Assembly (NCBI GenBank): GCA_022450045.1
Contig: JAKURD010000014.1
Coordinates: 1-64,000, forward strand
Direction: 5' to 3'
Length of the DNA stretch: 64,000 bases
Source: Gracilimonas sp.
Lineage (GTDB): Bacteria > Bacteroidota > Rhodothermia > Balneolales > Balneolaceae
Under the pieces are notes generated by a model, which was given only the letters and a program-made list of their open reading frames with translations, did not search any database and was not told where the DNA came from. This document shows, piece after piece, positions 35,764-44,570 of this stretch (position 1 is the first letter of the stretch; every line of letters begins with the position of its first letter). Position numbers and translations under genes: made by a program.

Positions 35764-35863
35764 TGGGCAAGTCCTATACAGCCAGCTCCCTTTGAACTCC
35801 GTCAGGGCAGGAATGCAGCAGCGGTAATTTGGTCGTAGCGGCGTGATATAGGTCGCTTGCCCA
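35764..35863 (+). ncRNA. ffs: signal recognition particle RNA (small, 4.5S-like)
   Basis: About 100 nt. The ends pair (GGGCAAG at 35765..35771 with CTTGCCC at 35856..35862). The apical part has the conserved SRP RNA domain IV signature: GTCAGGGCAGGAATGCAGCA, with a tetraloop of the GGAA kind and the asymmetric loop that binds Ffh. A T-rich run follows the 3' end. It matches the ~100 nt bacterial type without an Alu domain. Confidence 0.9.
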
Positions 35864-35892
35864 TTTTTTATTTATGGAAGTTTTATCCAATG

Positions 35893-35927
35893 AAAAGCCC
35901 TGCACATGTTTAATGTGCAGGGCTTTT
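35893..35927. terminator. strong bidirectional terminator
   Basis: AAAAGCCCTGCACAT (35893..35907) is an exact complement of ATGTGCAGGGCTTTT (35913..35927) around a 5 nt loop, with A and T runs at both ends. It separates the SRP RNA from the convergent DUF2911 gene. Confidence 0.92.
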
Positions 35928-35948
35928 TAATTTTACGCAGTGTAATGA

Positions 35949-36497
35949 TTACATGGTTTCAATAGGAACCGGTACCCGGGTAGTACCCCAGTGTAGGTTT
36001 AAATGAGCTTTAGTGTCAGATAGCTCATTGAAATAGATCTCGAACCACTCAAGATCAGAACCTTCAGCGGGTTTTGCAGTTACCCGTATGACATCCTCTG
36101 CTTCATCATATTGCGTTCCCCAGGAAAGCTTTTCATTAAGGATAATCGTCCATTCATTCATTCCCGGAATAGTATATAAAGAATAGGTTCCGGCCTCTAC
36201 GCTTTTTCCTCCAAACATGACATCATCAGAAAATGTGATGGCCGTAGATTCATTTGCGCCGGTTCTCCAAACACTTCCAATGGGAGCCAAAGGAGTACCC
36301 TCACCAAAGTAACCACGTTCTCTAAGAGCCGGACGACCATAGGTTACAGTCACTTCAGTTGTGCCTATAGTTTGACTGACGGCAGCATTAGGGCTGGCTC
36401 TGTTATTATCGTTTCCTCGTTCTTGAGCAAAGGTTGACCCGGCTATAAAAAAGAAGGCCAAAATTGGTAAAAAAAGAAATTTTATCAGTTTTTTCAT
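35949..36497 (-). CDS. DUF2911 family exported protein
   Basis: A 182-residue protein with a signal peptide (KFLFLPILAFFFIAGSTFAQ). The rest matches DUF2911: VTYGRPALRERGYFGEGTPL, WRTGANESTAITFSDDVMF, GKSVEAGTYSLYTIPGMNEW and TIILNEKLSWGTQYDEAEDV. These are beta-rich periplasmic proteins common in Bacteroidota; no function is known. It is downstream of the amidohydrolase gene on the same strand with 21 nt between them. Confidence 0.9.
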   Translation of the reverse strand: MKKLIKFLFLPILAFFFIAGSTFAQERGNDNNRASPNAAVSQTIGTTEVTVTYGRPALRERGYFGEGTPLAPIGSVWRTGANESTAITFSDDVMFGGKSVEAGTYSLYTIPGMNEWTIILNEKLSWGTQYDEAEDVIRVTAKPAEGSDLEWFEIYFNELSDTKAHLNLHWGTTRVPVPIETM

Positions 36498-36518
36498 TGT
36501 ACCGTAATTTAAAGGTTA

Positions 36519-37622
36519 TCAATTAGATTCAAACAAAGATTCATCAATGCCCGGTATTATTTTTAGGGCATTCTTATAATACACTTTTTTTAACACTTCA
36601 TCGGGTAGATCCAATCCATACATTTGCCAAAAAGCATGGCGGCGGCGAAAATAGTCAAAATACTCATCGTCACTTTCCAATACCCTGAAATAAGTGTGAA
36701 ATTCTACGGGCCGGTAAGTGTCTTTCCCAAATAAAAGGCGGTCCTGATACTTGATAAAGAATTCCTTGGCAAATCTCGGCTGCCGCCCAAGTTCAGCAAT
36801 AATGGCAGCCGTCTCCGTGTACACATTAGGGAATTCATCCAAATGTTCACCAAGACGGGTAAGGTCATTGGCCATCCAACCGAAATGTGCGTTGATGAAA
36901 GTAGTTTCAGTATGCTTTCGGAATACGTTCCACTGTTCCTGCATCACTACTTCCCAGCTTGGATAGCGAGTTGAATCACCGCGGTGGCGATCAGGAAAGT
37001 TCTTCATTTCGAGCCAACGCTCGTTGGTATTATCAATTGGTTCCCAAAATTCAGCAGGTTCTCCGGTATGAATGAGAACAGGTATTCCCAGTTCTCCGGC
37101 TTTGGCCCAAACAGGATCAATCCGTGGATCATCTGTTTGCACACGGTTTCCTTCGGAGTTCAAAACAGCGAGACCCAGGTTCTTGAATATCTTCACTCCG
37201 CGGGCACCGTTGTTATAATCTTCCTGAAGCTGAGCTACGGCTCGTTTGGTCCAGCCGGGTTCATCAATACCGTCAAAATCGATATTCGCAAAGACCACAA
37301 AACGACCGGGAGCCTGCTCTTTGGCGGCATCCACCATCTCTTTGAGTGTTTCCCCGGAACGGCCACTCAGGTTTACCAGCACTTTCATATTCAGGCTGTC
37401 CATTTCTCGTGCGGTCTGTTTCAGATCCATGGACCCCATTCTCCAAAGATGAGAGTGCACATCCACAAATGGATATTTGGCGGAAGTAACCTCTTCCCCC
37501 GGCACCACCAGAGTGGATTCTGGCTGATATTCTTCGAAGGTCATAGTGGTGTCGGCCTGGTGTTGAGCAAAAGAAAGATCAACGGGTATAAGAAACAGTA
37601 ATAACAGGGTAAGGGTCTTCAT
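36519..37622 (-). CDS. exported amidohydrolase-like metal-dependent hydrolase
   Basis: A 367-residue protein with a signal peptide (residues 1-19) and a TIM-barrel of the amidohydrolase_2 type. The barrel's metal-binding pattern is visible: FVDVHSHLWRMG at strand 1, GVKIFKNLGL, PVLIHTGEPAEFWEP at strand 5, NAHFGWMANDL at strand 6 and LLFGKDTYRP at strand 8. Relatives are decarboxylases or lactonases in the cytoplasm and uncharacterised exported enzymes in Bacteroidota. Substrate unknown. It is the first gene of a pair with the DUF2911 gene. Confidence 0.85.
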   Translation of the reverse strand: MKTLTLLLLFLIPVDLSFAQHQADTTMTFEEYQPESTLVVPGEEVTSAKYPFVDVHSHLWRMGSMDLKQTAREMDSLNMKVLVNLSGRSGETLKEMVDAAKEQAPGRFVVFANIDFDGIDEPGWTKRAVAQLQEDYNNGARGVKIFKNLGLAVLNSEGNRVQTDDPRIDPVWAKAGELGIPVLIHTGEPAEFWEPIDNTNERWLEMKNFPDRHRGDSTRYPSWEVVMQEQWNVFRKHTETTFINAHFGWMANDLTRLGEHLDEFPNVYTETAAIIAELGRQPRFAKEFFIKYQDRLLFGKDTYRPVEFHTYFRVLESDDEYFDYFRRRHAFWQMYGLDLPDEVLKKVYYKNALKIIPGIDESLFESN

Positions 37623-37824
37623 TCCAAGAATAATTTAGAGCAAAATTTTAAGTTCTATATAATACATGTAGTACCGATATAAAAAAAGTTCTGTGATATC
37701 CATTCATAGCTTTTTCAATTATCCTGCCTATTGCTTTTATAAATTTTTAGTAAAAATATAACATCCTGGCTTATCCGGTCTCTTGTAAGTGCACTATATT
37801 TTCCATTCATAAACCAGAAGTACG

Positions 37825-37989
37825 ATGATCCGATATGGCATGCGCAGGTGGATGATCCCGGGGCTTTTGCTGCTGGGGATGATGGCCGGAGGGAACGGGC
37901 AGGCAAACGGCAGATAAAATCGCTGAGCCTGCAGCAACAGGCGCAGGCCGCGATGGCCGGGGAGGAAGGCCTGCCCGAGCGGGGCCGGT
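37825..37989 (+). pseudogene. displaced signal-peptide region of the following gene
   Basis: From the ATG at 37825 a 30-codon frame encodes a plausible signal peptide (MIRYGMRRWMIPGLLLLGMM and AGGNGQANG) and then stops (TAA at 37915). It is in the same frame as the large gene that follows but separated from it by two stops. A frame shifted by one base stays open from about 37911 to 38027 and reads QQQAQAAMAGEEGLPERGRF and VFVYSYSGGTD. Joining the three pieces (one shift near 37911, the reverse shift near 38025) gives a continuous 572-residue protein. Confidence 0.6.
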
Positions 37990-39543
37990 TTGTATTCGTC
38001 TATTCCTACAGCGGGGGAACCGATTAACCCGGTGATCGAACTTAGTGTCAATGGCGGACAGGCAGCAAGTCTTGGCGGGCTGGCTCCCGTTCAGGATGAT
38101 ACCCTTGTTAACGTGTTAACATCCCGTGGAGACAAGGTAAATTTATTTGCAAGTTTTGGCCTTCGGCAGGCCACCCTCTTTCTGCACACCGGGCTCACAG
38201 GCTATGCCCCGGGTTTCTGGGGTGGCTGGGGATCGCTTACCTTTTTTGAAGTATCTGCGGAGGGAACCATAACGAAGATATTTGGCACCATGGATTACAT
38301 CTACACCCATACTCCTCCCTGGCGGGGGATTGACATTGCCGTGAGCCCGCTGGAGATTGTGCCAGGGGAGGCTTCGCAGCTTACCTTTCAGGCGGTAGAA
38401 GCGCCGGGCGCGCCGGTCATTATCCCCGATGCTACGCAGATGCGGGTGCAAACGGGGCTGATCGGGCAGATAGCGGGGGGCTTGAGCCTGCCGGCGTTCG
38501 GGCTACGCTACATTTCGGGCTTCAGCGGTCCCTATGGCACCATTACCGGTACCCCGGTGTTATATGAAGCGTATCCCGACAGCGTGTTTCCATCTATCGT
38601 AAAGTTTGCCATTCCAAACATACTCGCCTACAGTCCCTACGACACCAGCATAACCGGGCTGGCCTTCCTGCAGGTGACAAATAACGAGGAGGAAGAGGAG
38701 GAGGATATCGTTATTGTGGTTTCAACCGACAAAAACTCGGTCTATCCACAACAGACCGGCGGTTCAACTACAACGCAGGTAACGGTTCAAGTTACCCGGA
38801 ACAACGAACCGGCATCCGGATTTTCGGTTTCGCTGGAAGCTAGTGCCGTTCCCAACAGCGGCGGTCACCATCATAATGGAACCCGGCCCGCAGGCAGTTT
38901 GGGATCACCCTCCGGAATAACCGATGAGAAGGGCCGGTTTGTTACTACCTATACGTCCTCCCAAGTTTCGGGGACTGAGCGGATTATCGCATCTTCATCT
39001 CAGACAACCAGTACAGGAAGTGCGGAAATCAGCGTGGAGGTGCCTGGGTTGATTGCATTTACCGGAGGGGGGTCCTATTCTTTGAGAGGAGCTTCCATCG
39101 CTCATCCCGATAATCATTACATCGTTAATAAAGCAGCAAATAATGATCTTATAAGTGCTGCCAATGACTTTGCCCGAGCATCCTGGAATACGTCGGGGAA
39201 TATGCGCTTAAATGATATGAGTTTGAAATGGGGCGGGCTGTTTGATTTGAATAATGGGTGGACAGCCGGCCGAGGCCATAGAAGCCACCGCACAGGAGAA
39301 GATGTGGATATCGAAAATTTAGTTATTCAAGACACAACGGTTACCCTTACCCATCCTGTTACAGGGATAGAACGAGAACGCACCGTTCGGATTGCCGATA
39401 AAGATTGGTTAGAGCATTATAAAACATTAATGGAAGATAATAACTGGAGATTTATTGATGAAGAACAAACGAATCCGCTGCGGGATCCGGAGAAGGACGA
39501 CCCCACATTATACTGGACACATTTCAGACGTATTGGGAGCTAA
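37990..39543 (+). CDS. secreted Ig-like protein with LAS-type metallopeptidase-like C-terminus
   Basis: The open frame holds 517 residues, but the true start is probably the signal peptide at 37825 with two compensating shifts. The N-terminal half is beta-rich and repetitive. Residues ~240-350 form an Ig-like domain (SVYPQQTGGSTTTQVTVQVT and ITDEKGRFVTTYTSSQ) with a His-rich loop GGHHHNG. The C-terminal ~160 residues contain LKWGGLFDLNNGW and HRSHRTGEDVDI, an H-x6-D pattern like the zinc site of LAS peptidases (M15/M74), and a late His in LYWTHFRR. A cell-wall peptidase role is an inference. The 5' half is distinctly GC-richer than neighbouring genes. Confidence 0.65.
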   Translation: MYSSIPTAGEPINPVIELSVNGGQAASLGGLAPVQDDTLVNVLTSRGDKVNLFASFGLRQATLFLHTGLTGYAPGFWGGWGSLTFFEVSAEGTITKIFGTMDYIYTHTPPWRGIDIAVSPLEIVPGEASQLTFQAVEAPGAPVIIPDATQMRVQTGLIGQIAGGLSLPAFGLRYISGFSGPYGTITGTPVLYEAYPDSVFPSIVKFAIPNILAYSPYDTSITGLAFLQVTNNEEEEEEDIVIVVSTDKNSVYPQQTGGSTTTQVTVQVTRNNEPASGFSVSLEASAVPNSGGHHHNGTRPAGSLGSPSGITDEKGRFVTTYTSSQVSGTERIIASSSQTTSTGSAEISVEVPGLIAFTGGGSYSLRGASIAHPDNHYIVNKAANNDLISAANDFARASWNTSGNMRLNDMSLKWGGLFDLNNGWTAGRGHRSHRTGEDVDIENLVIQDTTVTLTHPVTGIERERTVRIADKDWLEHYKTLMEDNNWRFIDEEQTNPLRDPEKDDPTLYWTHFRRIGS

Positions 39544-39544
39544 T

Positions 39545-40378
39545 ATGAAAAAACTGATCCTGCTAATAGCACTGGTTTTATCATTCTCGCATCACACAGT
39601 GCGTGCCCAAAGATTGTTAGAACTTCCTAATAAGGCCTATGGAATATTTTCCGCGCAGGTAACAGAAGCGGGCAGTGACGGCTATCTGTATCAATACACC
39701 ATCACCAATGCCGATTCGAGTGAACAAGTGCTGCATGTTTTTCGAATCTCCATAGCTGATCCTTCCTATTACATAGAAAATAAAGGGGTATCGGGGCCAC
39801 AGGCAAAAAAATGGTATATTGATGCTTTGTCAGAGGGGTATATTTCAGGGTCGGCAGCAAGCCGGTACACAAACTTTCCTTCGGATAACGGGCTTGCCCT
39901 CGGGGAATCGATGGAGATATCTTTTCCTTCAAAAGGGGTACCTGCTATTATGACCTTTTATACAAAAGGGTTTATTAAACCCTTAACAATGGTTGTATTT
40001 GACAGCTTAAAAGCGGCGGGGCACACCGATGAGGAAATTTTTCTGCCCTGGCAGGAGGAATATTTTCAGGGAACCACCATAACGCCTAAAGTGTGGCCGG
40101 AAGAAACAACTATACTGAACTTCGCAGATACGCTTTCTTCTTATTTAACCCGATCCTGTGACGAACTCGGCTGGATCCCCAATCAGGGCATCTGCCGCAG
40201 CCTGGCGGCCAAACTGGAGAATGTGCAGCGACAGCTGGAGCGCGGCAACACCAGCCCCGCCCGCGGCAGCCTGCAGGCTTTTCTGAACGAAGTGGAGGCG
40301 CAAAAAGACAAGCAGCTGTCTTCGGAGGCCTGGGCGCTGCTCTGGTTTAACGGGCAGTATCTTTTAGAACGGTTATAA
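39545..40378 (+). CDS. exported protein with C-terminal FIMAH-like helical domain
   Basis: A 277-residue protein with a signal peptide (KKLILLIALVLSFSHHTVRA). The central part is beta-rich and not recognised. The last ~60 residues (ICRSLAAKLENVQRQLERGN, LQAFLNEVEAQKDKQLSSEA and LLWFNGQYLLERL) match the FIMAH pattern, a small helical domain at the end of many secreted proteins. The ATG is one base after the previous stop, and the next gene follows after 32 nt, so the three form an operon of surface or secreted proteins. The last third is GC-rich. Confidence 0.75.
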   Translation: MKKLILLIALVLSFSHHTVRAQRLLELPNKAYGIFSAQVTEAGSDGYLYQYTITNADSSEQVLHVFRISIADPSYYIENKGVSGPQAKKWYIDALSEGYISGSAASRYTNFPSDNGLALGESMEISFPSKGVPAIMTFYTKGFIKPLTMVVFDSLKAAGHTDEEIFLPWQEEYFQGTTITPKVWPEETTILNFADTLSSYLTRSCDELGWIPNQGICRSLAAKLENVQRQLERGNTSPARGSLQAFLNEVEAQKDKQLSSEAWALLWFNGQYLLERL

Positions 40379-40410
40379 CTATTTATTTTTACCAATTAAG
40401 CGAGGTCATC

Positions 40411-41334
40411 ATGAAATACCGAAACCCAAAACTCTGTTTACTGACATTGTTTCTTGTTTGTACGGCAACGGCCGCTTTTGGACAATCCGGAGATAACCAA
40501 GCCAGGGTAGAGCAGGAGCCGGCGGGCATGATATTGCAGATTCACCAGCCTGCTTCTTCAGCCATTGACAGCATGGACATTCAGGCAATCGACTCTGCAA
40601 CAGCCGCCCGGTTCTGGCTGCAGTTTCAGTCAGCAAGGGGAAAGGCTAAAAAACAATCATCAGAGCACTCGTTTGATCAGTTAGCATATATGAGGAAACA
40701 GATAGACACAGAACAAAAGCAACGAACACTGACGTCCGGGCAGCTTGTGCGTGTACGTACAACAGCAGGCAAGGGCAGTGAAGTTGTGGTTCATCTGGAG
40801 AATACGTCCGGTAAGTCATTAGAGGACATAAAAATACATATGGATCAACTGCCTGATGGATGGAAAAGTGTGACTCCGCAGTTGAGTTTCGAAAATTTAT
40901 CGCCCGGAGAAGAAAGAAAACAGACATTCAAACTTTCAGGAGATGCGTTGAAAGAGGAAATTGTAGGCTTTACTCTCCAGGTTGGAGAGGGCTGGAACAT
41001 GGGATGGACGGCCCGCGTAAAACTTCCGCAAGCGGGCAGGCAAAATGAAGTGCCCGAAGCTTTTAAGCTTCACGGCAATTACCCGAATCCATTTAACCCG
41101 ACTACCACCATCAGCTACAGCCTGCCTGAAGCCATGACGGTAGAAATAAAAATATATAATCTGCAGGGACAGCTGGTGGCCGATTTCGGTAAAAAATACC
41201 AGCAAGCCGGGGTGCAAAATGTTACATGGAACGCCGGGGCCCTGGCAAGCGGGACCTACTTTTATCAGCTAATAGCTGCCGGCAGCGATGGCAGGGAATT
41301 CATTGAACAAAAAACAATGGTGCTTATTAAGTAA
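40411..41334 (+). CDS. secreted protein with T9SS-type C-terminal sorting domain
   Basis: A 307-residue protein with a signal peptide (LCLLTLFLVCTATAAFGQ). Residues ~115-205 form a beta-domain of the NPCBM/Ig kind, found in glycan-binding or adhesin-like proteins. The last ~85 residues are a type A sorting domain: HGNYPNPFNPTTTISYSLPE, VEIKIYNLQGQLVADFGKKY, WNAGALASGTYFYQL. It is therefore exported through the outer membrane by the type IX/Por system, which implies this organism has one. The TAA stop is the first three bases of a dispersed element. Confidence 0.85.
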   Translation: MKYRNPKLCLLTLFLVCTATAAFGQSGDNQARVEQEPAGMILQIHQPASSAIDSMDIQAIDSATAARFWLQFQSARGKAKKQSSEHSFDQLAYMRKQIDTEQKQRTLTSGQLVRVRTTAGKGSEVVVHLENTSGKSLEDIKIHMDQLPDGWKSVTPQLSFENLSPGEERKQTFKLSGDALKEEIVGFTLQVGEGWNMGWTARVKLPQAGRQNEVPEAFKLHGNYPNPFNPTTTISYSLPEAMTVEIKIYNLQGQLVADFGKKYQQAGVQNVTWNAGALASGTYFYQLIAAGSDGREFIEQKTMVLIK

Positions 41335-41518
41335 CGTCCGTTCGAGATAAGAACTAAGTTAAAAGGATAAAAATGGATTCTTTTGGTCATTCCCGTGGAG
41401 ACGGGAATCTAATGGCTGCCATGAATTCCGTATTCGCTACCTGACCAGCCATAAGATTTCGGGCATTCGCCGCGAAATGACTTATTTACCTTATCAATCT
41501 ACGCTCGAACTAACGTTA
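41332..41518. repeat. dispersed TIR element, copy 5 (reversed module A)
   Basis: 187 bp with ends TAACGTCCGTTCGAGATAAG and, on the other strand, TAACGTTAGTTCGAGCGTAG. The interior matches the reverse strand of 1709..1923 and 14754..14890 (GTCATTCCCGTGGAGACGGG hairpin, AAGATTTCGGGCATTCGCCG). It fills the whole gap between two convergent genes. The TAA at its left end is the stop of the T9SS-cargo gene, and the TTA at its right end (41516..41518) is the stop of msrA. Confidence 0.85.
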
Positions 41519-42136
41519 ATTTACTTTCTCCTTCAGCAGGTGGCTAAATTCTTTTTTGAACTTAGCGATCTTGGGAGCTATCACTATTGAGCAATATCCG
41601 GCATTGGGATTATTCTCAAAGTAATTCTGGTGATAATTCTCGGCTACATAATAATTTTCAAGCGGCTCAATCTTAGTCACAATGGGGTCTTCCCAAAGAT
41701 CAGAATCATCGGTTCTTTTCAGCGAGCGTTCCGCGATCTCTTTCTGTTCTTCATTGTGATAGAAGATCACAGACCGATATTGTGGGCCTACATCATTTCC
41801 CTGCCGGTTTAATGTCGTTGGATTGTGTGTATGCCATAGTACTTCCAGCAGTTCTTCGTACGAGATCACTTGCGGGTCAAAATGAAGACGAGCTACTTCG
41901 GCATGACCTGTTTGTCCGGAGGTCACTTCTTTATAGGAGGGATTTTCTACATGTCCGCCGGAATATCCCGATTCCACACGTTCTACGCCTTCTACAATTT
42001 CATATACGGCTTCTACGCACCAGAAACATCCGGCGCCAAAGGTTGCTTGTTCTAATTCTTTATCCATGTTTTGAGCAAATAAGAGGTTAGTACTCAGACT
42101 GATTATAAGTCCTGTTATTAATAGTAATCGATTCAT
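41516..42136 (-). CDS. msrA: peptide-methionine (S)-S-oxide reductase, exported
   Basis: A 206-residue MsrA that repairs oxidised methionine. The catalytic motif ATFGAGCFWCVEAVYEIVEG is present (reactive Cys in GCFW), followed by VESGYSGGHVENPSYKEVTS and GHAEVARLHFDPQVISYEEL. The C-terminal NYYVAENYHQNYFENNPN is normal. A hydrophobic N-terminus (LLLITGLIISLSTNLLFAQ) indicates export to the periplasm. Its last codon and stop come from the right end of the dispersed element at 41332..41518. Confidence 0.94.
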   Translation of the reverse strand: MNRLLLITGLIISLSTNLLFAQNMDKELEQATFGAGCFWCVEAVYEIVEGVERVESGYSGGHVENPSYKEVTSGQTGHAEVARLHFDPQVISYEELLEVLWHTHNPTTLNRQGNDVGPQYRSVIFYHNEEQKEIAERSLKRTDDSDLWEDPIVTKIEPLENYYVAENYHQNYFENNPNAGYCSIVIAPKIAKFKKEFSHLLKEKVN

Positions 42137-42218
42137 ATTTCAAGGCTGTGTTTTGCAAGTGATTTATGTAACGGTATGATCTTGCCTGTATTTCAACAAA
42201 AAAACCTTTTACTTTCGT

Positions 42219-42252
42219 TTCTACATCTTTGTGATTTCACAAATGTAGAAAA
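42219..42252. promoter_or_regulatory. palindrome upstream of the GH97 gene (candidate operator)
   Basis: TTTGTGA-TT-TCACAAA (42228..42243) is a perfect palindrome apart from the two central bases. With flanking TTCTACAT and ATGTAGAA the symmetry extends to 42219..42252 with a two-base bulge. It lies 26 nt before the GH97 start and overlaps a CATCTTTG that could be its -7 box. The form resembles LacI-type operators. Confidence 0.55.
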
Positions 42253-42277
42253 TATCCTGAAACACAACTTCTAAGTC

Positions 42278-44311
42278 ATGAAACTCCATTCTTTCATTTT
42301 CATATTCACAGCTTTGCTAATGATTTCATGTTCATCGCCAAAACAAAACGTAAAAAGTATGGATTTTGAACAGACGTTTAGTTCACCCGGTGAATCACTA
42401 ACGATGACTTTTACAATGGCATTCGGAATACCGGCTTATTCTATGTCATATAATGGAAAAGAAGTCATAAAACCTTCTGATCTGGGTGTAGTCTTCAGTC
42501 AGGTTGATATGTCAAAAGGATTGAACCTGGATGCTTATGAAGCCTCAGAATATGATGATACGTGGACTCAGCCCTGGGGAGAGCAAAAACAGATCAGGGA
42601 TCATCACAAGGAAGTAAAACTTTATTTCACAAAGAATGGAAGTGGTGAAAAAATGAACCTCACCTTCCGTTTGTTTGATGACGGGATCGGGTTCCGCTAC
42701 GAATGGCCTGAACAGGAAGGGCTTCAGAATTTCGTAATCACGGATGAAGTGACCGAATTCAATCTGGCGGGCGACCCTGTAAGCTGGTGGATCGGAGCCT
42801 ATCAGTTGAATCGGTATGAGCATTTGTTCAATGAAACCCGGGTGTCTGAGATCGATACGGTTCATACCCCATTTACCATGAAAAGGGATGACGGGCTTCA
42901 TCTCTCCATTCACGAAGCGGCATTGACGGATTTTGCCAGTATGACCATCGCCAATAATGGAGATAATTTGCTGGAAGCCGACTTGGTTCCCTGGGAAAAT
43001 GGAGATAAAGTTCGCGGTTCGGCTCCGCATAAATCTCCCTGGAGAACCATTGCTCTTGGTGAAACAGCCGGGGATCTTATGACCAATTATCTGGTGCTAA
43101 ACTTGAATGAACCAAGCAAGATCGAAGATACCTCGTGGATCACGACCGGTAAATACACCGGGATATGGTGGGATATGCACCTGAATACGAAGACGTGGGG
43201 ATCAGGGCCGGATCATGGGGCTACTACCGAATACACCAAGGATCTCATGGATTTTACGGCTAAACATGGATTCTATGGAGTGCTGGTGGAAGGCTGGAAT
43301 ACCGGATGGGACGGCGATTGGGTTTCCAATTCGGATATTTTCAGCTTTACCGAATCCTATCCTGATTTTGATATCCGGGAAGTGACCCGTTATGGGGATT
43401 CGTTGGGTGTGAAGTTGATCGGTCACCATGAAACATCAACCGGAATATCTAATTACGAAGCTCAGGTGGACGATGCCTTTGAGCTTTATAACGAGGTGGG
43501 TGTGGAGGCTGTGAAAACCGGTTATGTGGGTGATTTTGTGGAAGGCGGTGAATGGCACCACGGTCAGTTCATGGTACGTCACTACCGGAATATCGTGAAG
43601 AAAGCAGCGGAGCATAAGATCATGCTGAATGTGCATGAGCCGATCAAGGATACAGGCATTCGCCGAACCTGGCCAAATATGCTGACCCGGGAAGGAGCCC
43701 GTGGACAGGAATATAATGCATGGTCTGTGGATGGGGGCAATCCTCCTAATTATACAACTATTGTTCCCTTCACACGCGGGCTTGCAAGCCCATTTGACTA
43801 TACCCCGGGCGTATTCAATCTACTATTGACCGATAAGCCTGAAAACCCAAATAATAATCGTGTGATGCACACGCTGGCTAAAGAGCTGGCGCTGTATGTG
43901 GTTATTTACAGCCCTCTTCAAATGGTCTCGGATCTTCCAAAAAATCTTGAAGACAATCCGACGGCTTTGGAATGGGTGAAGGCGGTACCCACAGACTGGG
44001 AAACTACGGTTGTACCCAAAGCTGAGATCGGAGATCACGTGGTTGTTGTTAGAAAAGACCGGGATTCCAAAGATTGGTATCTGGGAGGGATAACTAATGA
44101 AGAAGCCAAACAGATAAATGTCGAACTTGATTTCCTTGAACAGGGTATAACCTACGAAGCACACATCTGGGCCGATGGGGAGGAGGCTGATTGGGAGGCC
44201 AATCCTTATCCTTTAGATAGAATTATACGTAAGGTAACCTCTGAAACAATTCTTGAATTAGACCTTGCCAACGGAGGTGGGGTGGCAGTAAGATTTACGC
44301 CAATAAATTAA
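42278..44311 (+). CDS. glycoside hydrolase family 97 (SusB-like alpha-glucosidase) lipoprotein
   Basis: A 677-residue GH97 enzyme. The signal peptide ends in the lipobox LLMISCSS (Cys at about residue 19), so it is lipid-anchored. The N-terminal beta-sandwich is followed by a TIM barrel: GIWWDMHLNTKTWGSGPDHG, YGVLVEGWNTGWDGDWVSNS, AVKTGYVGDFVEGGEWHHGQ and LNVHEPIKDTGIRRTWPNML with TREGARGQEYNAW. The Glu residues in VEGGEWHHG, NVHEPI and TREGARG match SusB's calcium and catalytic positions, so it is the inverting alpha-glucosidase type. The last codons and stop lie in the 33 bp repeat found again at 50853. Confidence 0.92.
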   Translation: MKLHSFIFIFTALLMISCSSPKQNVKSMDFEQTFSSPGESLTMTFTMAFGIPAYSMSYNGKEVIKPSDLGVVFSQVDMSKGLNLDAYEASEYDDTWTQPWGEQKQIRDHHKEVKLYFTKNGSGEKMNLTFRLFDDGIGFRYEWPEQEGLQNFVITDEVTEFNLAGDPVSWWIGAYQLNRYEHLFNETRVSEIDTVHTPFTMKRDDGLHLSIHEAALTDFASMTIANNGDNLLEADLVPWENGDKVRGSAPHKSPWRTIALGETAGDLMTNYLVLNLNEPSKIEDTSWITTGKYTGIWWDMHLNTKTWGSGPDHGATTEYTKDLMDFTAKHGFYGVLVEGWNTGWDGDWVSNSDIFSFTESYPDFDIREVTRYGDSLGVKLIGHHETSTGISNYEAQVDDAFELYNEVGVEAVKTGYVGDFVEGGEWHHGQFMVRHYRNIVKKAAEHKIMLNVHEPIKDTGIRRTWPNMLTREGARGQEYNAWSVDGGNPPNYTTIVPFTRGLASPFDYTPGVFNLLLTDKPENPNNNRVMHTLAKELALYVVIYSPLQMVSDLPKNLEDNPTALEWVKAVPTDWETTVVPKAEIGDHVVVVRKDRDSKDWYLGGITNEEAKQINVELDFLEQGITYEAHIWADGEEADWEANPYPLDRIIRKVTSETILELDLANGGGVAVRFTPIN

Positions 44312-44315
44312 AAAA
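44283..44315. repeat. 33 bp direct repeat, left copy (end of GH97 gene)
   Basis: TGGCAGTAAGATTTACGCCA and the following ATAAATTAAAAAA occur again at 50853..50885 with one mismatch (A/G). This left copy contains the last codons and TAA of the GH97 gene. The right copy lies just before the creatininase gene and encodes nothing. The pair brackets the regulator/oxidase segment. Confidence 0.9.
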
Positions 44316-44570
44316 GAGCCGCCGGAAAACTTGAGTAAATCGACGTGTTTGCCTGGCATACAAAGCGGTCTGCTCCGGAAGCGGTTTTCCGCCGCTGATA
44401 AGTGTGCTCATTTTCGAGCTGCCTGTTTTTTAAGCTGATCAACGTTTTCATGAGATAAATTTTCAAAAGATATGTTTTTTGTAACTGCTGATAGTTCATG
44501 TACAATCATATCCTTACCTTTTTATTCGGTTTGCATATTTAAATTTGATATGAGTTAAAAATTAAGACTA

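Noticed and set aside
44308..44505. 65-codon minus-strand open frame at the left island border
   Set aside because: It has no recognisable family, begins in A/T-rich DNA and ends inside the 33 bp repeat; not enough to call a gene.
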